Shown in pieces: positions 1-5,295 of a DNA stretch of 9,449 nucleotides. Below the pieces are notes generated by a model, which was given only the letters and a program-made list of their open reading frames with translations, did no database searches and was not told where the DNA came from. How positions within the stretch are numbered: the stretch's first letter is position 1; each line of letters starts with the position of its first letter. The translations under genes were made by a program, and so were the position numbers. The stretch is taken from NCBI GenBank assembly GCA_937894825.1, contig CALCQT010000271.1, positions 1 through 9,449 of the forward strand, given 5' to 3'. The DNA is from an uncultured Anaerolineaceae bacterium (GTDB lineage: Bacteria; Chloroflexota; Anaerolineae; Anaerolineales; Anaerolineaceae).

Positions 1-75
1 GAATTGGCCGCAGGCCAGGATTATTTTTCTGTCATGCGTAAAAACCTGGAAGCGTTGCGAAAAGCCTTACAGTAA
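1..75 (+). CDS. C-terminal end of a ZnuA-type metal-binding protein (partial)
   Basis: Only the last 24 codons and the TAA stop are inside the window; the frame is open from base 1. The peptide ELAAGQDYFSVMRKNLEALR, followed by KALQ, matches the end of the ZnuA encoded at 757-1752 at 19 of 24 positions. Family knowledge: the C-terminal helix of cluster 9 (zinc/manganese) solute-binding proteins packs against the second lobe. I infer a tandem paralogue of znuA, i.e. a second periplasmic or surface zinc receptor. It is separated from the main operon by a terminator at 211-247 and about 680 bp, so it is probably transcribed separately. Whether it has the metal ligands or the His-rich loop cannot be seen here. 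Confidence 0.8.
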   Translation, partial: ELAAGQDYFSVMRKNLEALRKALQ

Positions 76-139
76 GCGAAACACTGGGATCAAATGATGT
101 GATGGTCCGGTTATTTCGCTGAGGCTTGTCGCAATAGCG

Positions 140-158
140 TTGTGGCAGCACAATTTTT
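140..158 (+). terminator. Possible weak terminator downstream of the first znuA-like gene
   Basis: TTGTG (140-144) pairs with CACAA (149-153) across a GCAG loop, and TTTTT follows at 154-158. The stem is only 5 bp, so this could be chance. The stronger hairpin at 211-247 would serve the same purpose. Confidence 0.3.
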
Positions 159-210
159 GTGAGAACCAGGGATTCGAAAGAACCTCTGTTTTCAATAGTT
201 TAGTTCCGGT

Positions 211-247
211 GGTGTTGTATTTTGGACGAAGCCCAAAATACAACACC
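211..247 (+). terminator. Strong hairpin, likely rho-independent terminator
   Basis: GGTGTTGTATTTTGG (211-225) is exactly complementary to CCAAAATACAACACC (233-247) across the 7-nt loop ACGAAGC, giving a perfect 15-bp stem. The downstream sequence CAAATTTTAATTAT is A/T-rich but not a clean T run, so termination may be imperfect. Its position about 135 bp after the stop of the first znuA-like gene suits transcript end formation or 3' end protection. The opposite strand has no T tract after the stem, so + strand use is favoured. Confidence 0.65.
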
Positions 248-479
248 CAAATTTTAATTATATACTTGCTTTTATCCTGGTATCAAAGTTTATGCGGCAA
301 TCGATTTTGAAAGATGACATTGAAGCTGGTAAATTTTCTTCACTGTTATCTGTAATGCAAATAATGATAACCAGCCTGTAATTTTGTTTTTGAAGCTTCT
401 TTTTCCCTCCCTGCAAATAATCTCGAAGAAACGAAGATTCCGGTCCATCAGCGGCCTGAAGAAATCTTTCCCTGTTACT

Positions 480-496
480 AATGCGAATTGATTGCA
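480..496. promoter_or_regulatory. Imperfect copy of the AATGCGAAT operator half-site
   Basis: AATGCGAAT at 480-488 is identical to the left half of the operator at 619-637 and is followed by TGATTGCA, an imperfect right half. There is no good promoter beside it on either strand. It could be an auxiliary or relict site 140 bp upstream of the functional one. Confidence 0.35.
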
Positions 497-588
497 TAAA
501 ATTCCGCTTTTTTTGAAGAGATTTTGGCGTAGTCTTTTTTCCCTGCTGAAATTAGTCATTATTTTGTTTTGATTGACGCGTGTTTGAC

Positions 589-617
589 TTGACTTATTTC
601 CCCGTTCGTCCTACAAT
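589..617 (+). promoter_or_regulatory. Sigma70-type promoter of the znuA operon
   Basis: TTGACT (589-594) and TACAAT (612-617) are separated by exactly 17 bp; each hexamer matches the consensus at five of six positions. Transcription would start near 623-625, giving a znuA leader of roughly 130 nt. The predicted start lies inside the palindrome at 621-635, which suits repression by a bound dimeric repressor. Confidence 0.75.
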
Positions 618-618
618 A

Positions 619-637
619 AATGCGAATAATTCGCAAT
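619..637. promoter_or_regulatory. Fur/Zur-family operator overlapping the transcription start
   Basis: The core TGCGAAT-A-ATTCGCA (621-635) is a perfect 7-1-7 inverted repeat. In the wider 9-1-9 form it has one mismatch. This is the architecture of Fur-family boxes such as TCGTAATNATTACGA (Bacillus Zur) and TGATAATNATTATCA (Fur); the half-site sequence differs from both. It begins 3 bp after the -10 hexamer and covers the predicted +1. The Fur-family gene at 3530-3976, in the same operon, is the obvious candidate ligand, implying zinc-dependent autorepression (inference). Confidence 0.75.
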
Positions 638-725
638 TACGTCGGATCGGCGTTACTTAAACGAAGCGAGTCCACGGAATTGAAAACGTTGCCGGATGCG
701 CTCTGAGATGGCGCAAATTAAAAGG

Positions 726-746
726 TTTGGGCAGGTTTTGCCCGAA
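726..746 (+). other. Leader hairpin abutting the znuA ribosome binding site
   Basis: TTTGGGCA (726-733) pairs with TGCCCGAA (739-746), with one G-T wobble, around the loop GGTTT. The stem ends next to AGGA (747-750) of the znuA ribosome binding site. It could affect translation, but no competing structure is obvious. Confidence 0.35.
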
Positions 747-756
747 AGGAATACGT

Positions 757-1752
757 ATGAAAAAAAGATTATTTGTTGTTTTGACTGCGCTGTTCGCATT
801 GACACTGGTTGCGAGTGGCGCCATCGTTTCAGTTCAAACGGCAGAGGCTGCTCCATCTGCCAATGCAGAAGGGGCGTTGCTCTCAGTGTACGCCAGCTTC
901 TATCCAATGTATGATTTTGCGGCGAAGATCGGCGGCGATAAAGTCACCGTTGTAAATATGGTCCCGTCCGGGATGGAACCGCACGACTGGGAGCCGACTG
1001 CCGCGGATATTATCGGGCTTGAAAATGCGGATGTTTTTATCTATAATGGAGCGGGGATGGAGCATTGGGTCGCTGACGTACTGCCGACGCTCCAGAATCA
1101 GGACCTGGTTGTCGTTGAAGCCGCCGAAGGGCTGGAACTCCGTGAAGGACATCATCATGAGGAAGAAGAGGCCGACGATCATGAAGGTGAAGCGGATGAG
1201 CACGAAGATGAAGAAGACCATGATCACGGCGAATTCGATCCGCATGTCTGGCTCAATCCTTTGTACGCAAAAAAAGAAGCTGAAAATATCAAAAACGCAT
1301 TTGTGTTGGCGGATCCCGAAAATAAGGGGTATTATGAAGAAAACTATGCGGCGGTGGCGGCTGAATTCGATCTCCTGGACCAGGAATACCGCGAAACATT
1401 AGGCGGGCTTCCCAACAAAGATTTTGTCGTTTCCCACGAGGCTTTCGGTTATCTGGCTGCGGCGTATGACTTGCACCAGATCGGTGTCGAGGGACTTGCG
1501 CCGGATTCCGAACCGGATCCGGCTCGGGTTGCTGAGATCATTGACCTGGTGAAAGAAAACAAGATCCGGACGATTTTCTTTGAAGAGCTGGCGAGCCCGA
1601 AAGTGGCTGAATCGATTGCAAAGGAAACCGGCGCTGAAACAGGGGTTTTGAGTCCTGTCGAAGGGCTGTCCGATGAAGAACTGGCGGCCGGAGCGGATTA
1701 TTTTTCTGTGATGCGTGCGAATCTGTCCGCACTGAAAAACGCATTGCAGTAA
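757..1752 (+). CDS. znuA: ZnuA, zinc ABC transporter substrate-binding protein
   Basis: This 331-residue protein captures zinc outside the membrane and delivers it to ZnuBC. Residues 1-31 look like a Sec signal peptide (KKR, hydrophobic core, then VQTAEA before APS). There is no lipobox cysteine, so it is probably soluble rather than lipid-anchored. Cluster 9 features are H76 in EPHDWE, H163 in DPHVWLNP, H227 in VSHEAFGYLA and acidic residues E276/E277 in IFFEELASP. Between the first two ligands lies a His- and acid-rich loop (about 129-160), typical of zinc rather than manganese receptors. ATG 757 is chosen because AAAGGA (745-750) lies 6 nt upstream and the signal peptide begins there; the TTG at 727 would add ten residues ahead of it. 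It follows the promoter and operator at 589-637 and precedes znuC by 102 bp. Confidence 0.95.
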   Translation: MKKRLFVVLTALFALTLVASGAIVSVQTAEAAPSANAEGALLSVYASFYPMYDFAAKIGGDKVTVVNMVPSGMEPHDWEPTAADIIGLENADVFIYNGAGMEHWVADVLPTLQNQDLVVVEAAEGLELREGHHHEEEEADDHEGEADEHEDEEDHDHGEFDPHVWLNPLYAKKEAENIKNAFVLADPENKGYYEENYAAVAAEFDLLDQEYRETLGGLPNKDFVVSHEAFGYLAAAYDLHQIGVEGLAPDSEPDPARVAEIIDLVKENKIRTIFFEELASPKVAESIAKETGAETGVLSPVEGLSDEELAAGADYFSVMRANLSALKNALQ

Positions 1753-1775
1753 ATTCGAAGTAAGATTCGGATGGT

Positions 1776-1844
1776 AAGGGAGCGCATTGCGCATCGCGAC
1801 GCGCTCCCTTTGGAAGATTCAACAATGCAGGGGAGCGCGCTCCC
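1776..1844 (+). repeat. GGGAGCGC inverted-repeat cluster between znuA and znuC
   Basis: AAGGGAGCGC (1776-1785) pairs perfectly with GCGCTCCCTT (1801-1810). Their 15-nt loop contains a small nested GCG-CAT-CGC stem. A second copy, GGGAGCGCGCTCCC (1831-1844), is a perfect 14-bp palindrome. Because all arms share GGGAGCGC/GCGCTCCC, the first arm can also pair with 1837-1844, so alternative folds are possible. There is no T tract. The site resembles intercistronic REP-like or mRNA-stabilising elements, often found after the abundant binding-protein gene of an ABC operon. The second palindrome ends just before the znuC ribosome binding site. Confidence 0.7.
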
Positions 1845-1854
1845 GTAGGAAACC

Positions 1855-2601
1855 ATGATAATGAACCTGATCGAAGTGAATGATTTAACCTTCAGCTACG
1901 GCAGTGAACCGGTTTTATATAACGTTAATTTCTCCGTTGCGAAAGGCGACTTCCTGGCTTTGATCGGCTCAAATGGGACGGGAAAAAGTACGCTGTTGCG
2001 TTTACTGTTACGGGAGCTTACACCGGCATCCGGGACGATCCGGCTGTTTGGCGAGGATATTCACCATTTCAAGGATTGGCCAAAAATTGGTTATGTTCCC
2101 CAGGTTGGCTTGCGGTCAGTCAATGATTTTCCCGCGACGGTCGAAGAAATTGTGCGGGCAAACCTGTTCTCACAAATCGGGTTGTTTCGCTTCCCGCAAA
2201 AAGAACATTTTGCGAAGACACAACAGGCGTTGGAAATGGTTGGCATGGAGCAGTACGCCAAACGGATGATTGGGAATCTTTCCGGGGGCCAGCAACAGCG
2301 GGTTCTTTTGGCCAGGGTTTTGGTGAATGACCCGGAACTTATGTTTCTGGACGAACCGACCAGCGGCGTGGACGCAAATACTGTGACGTCGCTTTATACG
2401 TTGTTAGGGGAATTAAATAAAAAGACCGGGCTGACGGTCGTGATGGTTACGCATGATCTTGGCCGTGCGGCGCGCCAGGTGCACCGCACTTTATGTCTGG
2501 AAGAGGGTACGCTGGTGGAGCTGGATAAAGCTCAGGTTGATGAGGAACTTCGGCATAAACACAAGCACCCCGACCGGCAATGCCGCCTGATGGCAGAATG
2601 A
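1855..2601 (+). CDS. znuC: ZnuC, zinc ABC transporter ATP-binding protein
   Basis: This cytoplasmic ATPase of 248 residues powers zinc import with ZnuB. All ABC motifs are present in order: Walker A GSNGTGKST (38-46), Q-loop Q83 in YVPQ, signature LSGGQQQR (142-149), Walker B LMFLDEP (162-168), D-loop GVD and switch histidine H200 in VTHD. The C-terminus has an H-K-H-K-H run (H234, H236, H238) and C243, a possible metal-binding tail; this is an observation, not a known requirement. The start is ATG 1855, with AGGA at 1847-1850; the ATG at 1861 is an alternative that would give a longer 10-nt spacing. It lies between znuA and znuB on the same strand and is most likely co-transcribed with them. 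Confidence 0.95.
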   Translation: MIMNLIEVNDLTFSYGSEPVLYNVNFSVAKGDFLALIGSNGTGKSTLLRLLLRELTPASGTIRLFGEDIHHFKDWPKIGYVPQVGLRSVNDFPATVEEIVRANLFSQIGLFRFPQKEHFAKTQQALEMVGMEQYAKRMIGNLSGGQQQRVLLARVLVNDPELMFLDEPTSGVDANTVTSLYTLLGELNKKTGLTVVMVTHDLGRAARQVHRTLCLEEGTLVELDKAQVDEELRHKHKHPDRQCRLMAE

Positions 2602-2613
2602 GGTTCCATTTTG

Positions 2614-2648
2614 TGAAACCGGCGGTCCATTCCGAATCTCCGGTTTCA
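2614..2648 (+). other. Stem-loop between znuC and znuB
   Basis: TGAAACCGG (2614-2622) is exactly complementary to CCGGTTTCA (2640-2648) with a 17-nt loop. No T run follows, so it is probably not a terminator. It lies in the 79-bp gap between znuC and znuB and could influence mRNA stability or processing. Confidence 0.4.
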
Positions 2649-2680
2649 ATAAGCTTGTTCCAGCGGAAGGGAATTGGGTC

Positions 2681-3508
2681 ATGTTAGCGATTTTAGAATA
2701 CGATTTTATGCGGCGGGCGTTTATCGTTGGTATTTTACTGGCTGCGATTATTCCCTGCATCGGAATTATCGTTGTTCTGAAACGACTGTCGATGATCGGG
2801 GACGCACTTTCCCATACCTCGCTGGCCGGGGTGGCTGCCGGGTTGATTATCGGAATTAATCCGATTCTGGGCGCCGTCGTGACTTGTATTGTCGCGGCGT
2901 TCGGGATTGAATTAATCCGGAAGCGGATCCCGAAGTATGCGGAAATGTCCATCGCAATTGTCATGTCGGCCGGTATCGGTTTGGCCGGCGTTTTATCCGG
3001 TTTTGTAAAGAATAACGCCAACTTCAATAGTTTCCTGTTCGGCAGTATCGTCGCGATCAGCGATTTCGAGTTGATCCTTGTGGCATGTATCAGTTGTATC
3101 GTGCTGTTGACTTTTATCCTGCTTTATAAGGAACTTTTTTTTATCTCTTTGGACGAAAGAGCCGCCCGGCTGGCCGGTATTCCGGTTGGGCCGATCAATT
3201 TTATTTTCACGATCCTGACCGCGGTCACAGTATCCATCGCGGCGCGAACAGTCGGAGCGCTGATTGTTTCATCCTTGATGGTTGTTCCTGTGGCTTGTGC
3301 AATGCAGGTTGGAAAGAGTTACTTCCAGACAGTGGTTTATTCCATCCTCTTTGCAATTCTTTTCACAGTTTCCGGATTATTTATTTCTTATTATGCGAGA
3401 TTGAAACCTGGCGGTACAATTGTTTTGATCGGTGTGATCTGTCTGGTTTTGCTTTTGGCCGGTAAGAAGATTCTGACGCTATTTCGACAGTCGCCCGGTC
3501 AGGCATAG
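2681..3508 (+). CDS. znuB: ZnuB, zinc ABC transporter permease
   Basis: This integral membrane subunit of 275 residues forms the zinc channel of the ZnuABC importer (cluster 9 metal ABC permease family). The N-terminus MLAILEYDFM-RRAF and the following LKRLSMIGDALSHTSLAG (33-50) are the family hallmark. Other typical segments are SFLFGSI (117-123) and VGALIVSSLMVVPVACA (191-207). Hydrophobic segments indicate about seven or eight transmembrane helices across the whole length, which is normal for the family. The start at 2681 keeps the conserved N-terminal residues, with GGAAGGG at 2665-2671 upstream at a slightly long spacing. It lies 79 bp after znuC and 21 bp before the Fur-family gene, so all are probably one operon. 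Confidence 0.93.
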   Translation: MLAILEYDFMRRAFIVGILLAAIIPCIGIIVVLKRLSMIGDALSHTSLAGVAAGLIIGINPILGAVVTCIVAAFGIELIRKRIPKYAEMSIAIVMSAGIGLAGVLSGFVKNNANFNSFLFGSIVAISDFELILVACISCIVLLTFILLYKELFFISLDERAARLAGIPVGPINFIFTILTAVTVSIAARTVGALIVSSLMVVPVACAMQVGKSYFQTVVYSILFAILFTVSGLFISYYARLKPGGTIVLIGVICLVLLLAGKKILTLFRQSPGQA

Positions 3509-3529
3509 AACGCTAGAAAGTGGTGAACA

Positions 3530-3976
3530 ATGATGAAGATGGATTTAAAAATAGAAGGAGATCATAATGACTGGCCTGATGGCATCAAAAAGACCAGGCC
3601 CAGAATGCTGGTGCTTTCGGTTTTGGAAGAAGCCGATAAACCACTAAGCGCACTGGATATTTTTTCTCAAATTGAAAGAAGCGGGGATTCGGTTTGGCTT
3701 TCAACCGTCTATCGGATTCTGGAACTTTTTGTAAAAAAAGGAATGGTTAACAAGCTGACCATTATGAATAACGAGATGGTCGTTTACGAGTTGAACCGTT
3801 TCCAGCATAAGCATTACGCCGTTTGTATCAGTTGCCATAAAATCATTCCGATGGATAATTGTCCGATGGAAAAGTTTTTTCCGATGCTGGAAGATGACAA
3901 TTTCCATGTGATGGGGCATAACCTGGAAATCTACGGCTGCTGTAAAGATTGTTTCCCCAAAAAATCGGGGAATTAA
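3530..3976 (+). CDS. Fur-family metal-responsive repressor, probable Zur
   Basis: This 148-residue cytoplasmic DNA-binding dimer probably represses zinc uptake genes when zinc is bound. The winged-helix domain occupies roughly 16-88: DWPDGIKKTRPR leads into the first helix, and STVYRILELFVKKGMV (58-73) contains the recognition helix. The dimerisation domain has HKHYAVCISC (93-102) and YGCCKDC (135-141). These are the paired CxxC motifs (C99/C102 and C138/C141) of the structural zinc site, with H93, H95, H126, H130 and E133 as likely sensory ligands. Zinc rather than iron is inferred from the znuABC context and the operator at 619-637. The start is uncertain among ATGs at 3530, 3533 and 3539, all behind a weak GGTGA. 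A perfect AAGGAG at 3555-3560 precedes an out-of-frame ATG (3567), see findings. Confidence 0.9.
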   Translation: MMKMDLKIEGDHNDWPDGIKKTRPRMLVLSVLEEADKPLSALDIFSQIERSGDSVWLSTVYRILELFVKKGMVNKLTIMNNEMVVYELNRFQHKHYAVCISCHKIIPMDNCPMEKFFPMLEDDNFHVMGHNLEIYGCCKDCFPKKSGN

Positions 3977-4314
3977 CCAACAGCTGCCAAACGGAACTCG
4001 TTCCTGTTGTTACCCCATAGCTCATTTTGATTTTGTGAGCTTTGATAGATTCGCGCTTTGGTCGTAATACATAACAACCGTACTTCCCTCCTATCTGAAA
4101 CAGCCGGTTTAATATCGTATTGCTTTCCATTTGCAATTAATTTGACGCTTCTTTTATGCTTTGATGCGCGATTTAATGTCATACGCGCGTTGTTAATGCG
4201 AATTCCTGATTACAATGTTAATTATGCTTTGGACGATAGCCGCGAATAGCTTCGGTGCAATTGGCCCGATGGCTGTTGGAGAGGTCGGTTATTGCGAACT
4301 TAAAGGAAAAATAT
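3977..4314. other. Intergenic region between the regulator and the cobW cluster
   Basis: This 338-bp gap has no convincing gene on either strand. It holds a weak stem AGCTCA/TGAGCT (4019-4024 and 4036-4041) followed by TTTGAT, which could end the znu transcript; an AATGCGAAT half-site (4195-4203); a possible promoter at 4190-4216; and a CGAA-TAGC-TTCG palindrome near 4242-4253. AAAGGA (4302-4307) is the cobW ribosome binding site. Confidence 0.6.
4190..4216 (+). promoter_or_regulatory. Candidate Zur-controlled promoter of the cobW cluster
   Basis: TTGTTA (4190-4195) and TACAAT (4211-4216) are separated by 15 bp, shorter than ideal. The spacer contains AATGCGAAT overlapping from 4195 to 4203, the same nonamer as the left half of the znuA operator. 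Downstream, GATTACAAT (4208-4216) is an imperfect right half. An alternative promoter is TTGCAA (4131-4136), 18 bp, TATGCT (4155-4160). The shared nonamer suggests common regulation, but the palindrome is poor. Confidence 0.4.
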
Positions 4315-5289
4315 ATGTCTGCTGAAATATATGTTATTTCCGGTTTTTTGGGCGCCGGGAAAACGACCCTGATCCAAAAATTGCTCCGGGAAGGGTTTCA
4401 GAATAGAAAAGTTGTCCTGATTGAAAACGATTTTGGTGAAGTCAGCGTTGACGCCGCACTACTGAAGGCCGGCGGTGTAGCGGTGCGTGAACTCAATTCA
4501 GGTTGTATTTGTTGCAGTTTGACCGGAAATTTTTTGCAGGCCTTGAAAGAGGTATTGGATCAATTCAATCCTGAGATTTTATTGATTGAACCTTCCGGCG
4601 TTGGGAAGCTTTCCGATGTCCTGACAGCTTGTACGCACGAAACGATTCTGCCATTGGCGGCGGTTCGTCAAAAAATCACCGTTGTGGACGTGAAGCGCTG
4701 CAAAATGTACGCTGAAAATTTTGGCGAGTTTTTTGAAGATCAGGTTCGGATGGCGGATGCGGTCGTCTTCAGCCGCTGTGATTTGTTCCCGGAACGGGTG
4801 GCGGATGCCCGGCAGGCGATTCAGCGATTGAACCCGATGGTCCCGCTTTTTTCTGAGCCCTGGGATCAGATTCCTGCGGACAGGATTCTGGCTTCTGAGA
4901 GCCTGAACGGAAATGGGAAAAAGCCGCGATTTTCTGTGTCGTTTGGGAAAAGCACACTGGATGAGACGCTCTCTCAAGTGTATACACCCGGCTTTGAGAA
5001 GGACCATCATCATTCCGCTGAAGCGGTTTTTGACACGATTACGATTGAGACGGAAAAGATTTTCAATAAAGCGAAGCTATCCGCGCAGATGTCTGCGCTG
5101 ACGGATGACGCGAATGGTTTTGTGGTGCGGGCGAAAGGGATCCTGCCGGTGGATGGCGGATTTGTGAACCTGCAGTATCTTCCGGGTGATCTCAGCATTA
5201 CGGATTGTGAAACCGAAGGCGGTGTGCTCAGTATTATCGGTCAGAATCTGAACCGGCAGGAAATCACACGCCTTTTTCAGGAGGAGTAA
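4315..5289 (+). CDS. CobW/COG0523 GTP-dependent metal chaperone (zinc type)
   Basis: This 324-residue cytoplasmic GTPase belongs to the COG0523 (CobW, YciC, ZigA, ZNG1) metallochaperones, which bind GTP and metal and hand metal to client proteins. Visible motifs: Walker A GFLGAGKTT (10-18), the family metal motif CICC (64-67, in SGCICCSL), Walker B-like IEPSG (91-95) and SRCD (153-156) in place of NKxD. A DHHH cluster (230-233) lies in the linker before the C-terminal CobW_C domain, about 236-320. The domain set and length are complete. ATG 4315 is chosen because AAAGGA (4302-4307) precedes it and MSAEIYVISGFLG is the usual N-terminus; an upstream in-frame start at 4255 adds an unlikely extension. 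It is followed 6 nt later by the GTPase-permease fusion. The zinc role is inferred from the neighbours. Confidence 0.93.
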   Translation: MSAEIYVISGFLGAGKTTLIQKLLREGFQNRKVVLIENDFGEVSVDAALLKAGGVAVRELNSGCICCSLTGNFLQALKEVLDQFNPEILLIEPSGVGKLSDVLTACTHETILPLAAVRQKITVVDVKRCKMYAENFGEFFEDQVRMADAVVFSRCDLFPERVADARQAIQRLNPMVPLFSEPWDQIPADRILASESLNGNGKKPRFSVSFGKSTLDETLSQVYTPGFEKDHHHSAEAVFDTITIETEKIFNKAKLSAQMSALTDDANGFVVRAKGILPVDGGFVNLQYLPGDLSITDCETEGGVLSIIGQNLNRQEITRLFQEE

Positions 5290-5295
5290 ATCAAT

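Larger units (their letters stand above)
76..756. other. Intergenic region with terminator, AT-rich stretch, promoter and operator
   Basis: This 681-bp gap separates two znuA-like genes. It contains a weak stem with a T run at 140-158, a strong hairpin at 211-247, an AT-rich segment from about 250 to 580 with no convincing gene on either strand, a sigma70-type promoter at 589-617, a Fur/Zur-like palindrome at 621-635, and a leader of about 130 nt before znuA. Two overlapping - strand open frames (258-497 and 290-559) have no recognisable motifs and are not called as genes. Confidence 0.7.

Noticed and set aside
75..120. AGCGAAA (75-81) and TTTCGCT (114-120) as a hairpin after the first znuA-like gene.
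   Set aside because: A 7-bp AT-containing stem with a 32-nt loop is unlikely to be significant.
258..559. Two overlapping - strand open frames (258-497 and 290-559).
   Set aside because: No recognisable motif, poor start context, overlapping each other in AT-rich DNA; not supportable as genes.
727..756. Upstream TTG start extending ZnuA by ten residues.
   Set aside because: It would put MGRFCPKGIR before the MKKRLF signal peptide, and the good ribosome binding site at 745-750 points to ATG 757.
883..1402. Long open frames in other frames over znuA (883-1245 on - and 1019-1402 on +).
   Set aside because: Shadow frames of znuA, with compositions reflecting the His/Glu-rich loop read out of frame.
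2491..3027. 178-codon - strand frame opposite znuC/znuB.
   Set aside because: Mirror of a clear znuB coding region; no independent motif or ribosome binding site.
3953..3972. TTCCCC/GGGGAA stem at the end of the regulator gene as a terminator.
   Set aside because: Only 6 bp, inside the coding sequence, and not followed by a T run.
4142..4170. TTGACG at 4142-4147 as a -35 box.
   Set aside because: No acceptable -10 hexamer at 16-18 bp; the sequence there is GC-rich (ATGCGCG).
3843..4249. Small open frames in the regulator-cobW gap (3843-4136 and 3973-4182 on -, 4058-4249 on +).
   Set aside because: No Shine-Dalgarno, no family resemblance, and overlap with regulatory DNA.
4255..4314. Upstream start at 4255 for the CobW protein.
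   Set aside because: It adds 20 residues before the conserved N-terminal strand, and the ribosome binding site at 4302-4307 fits ATG 4315.
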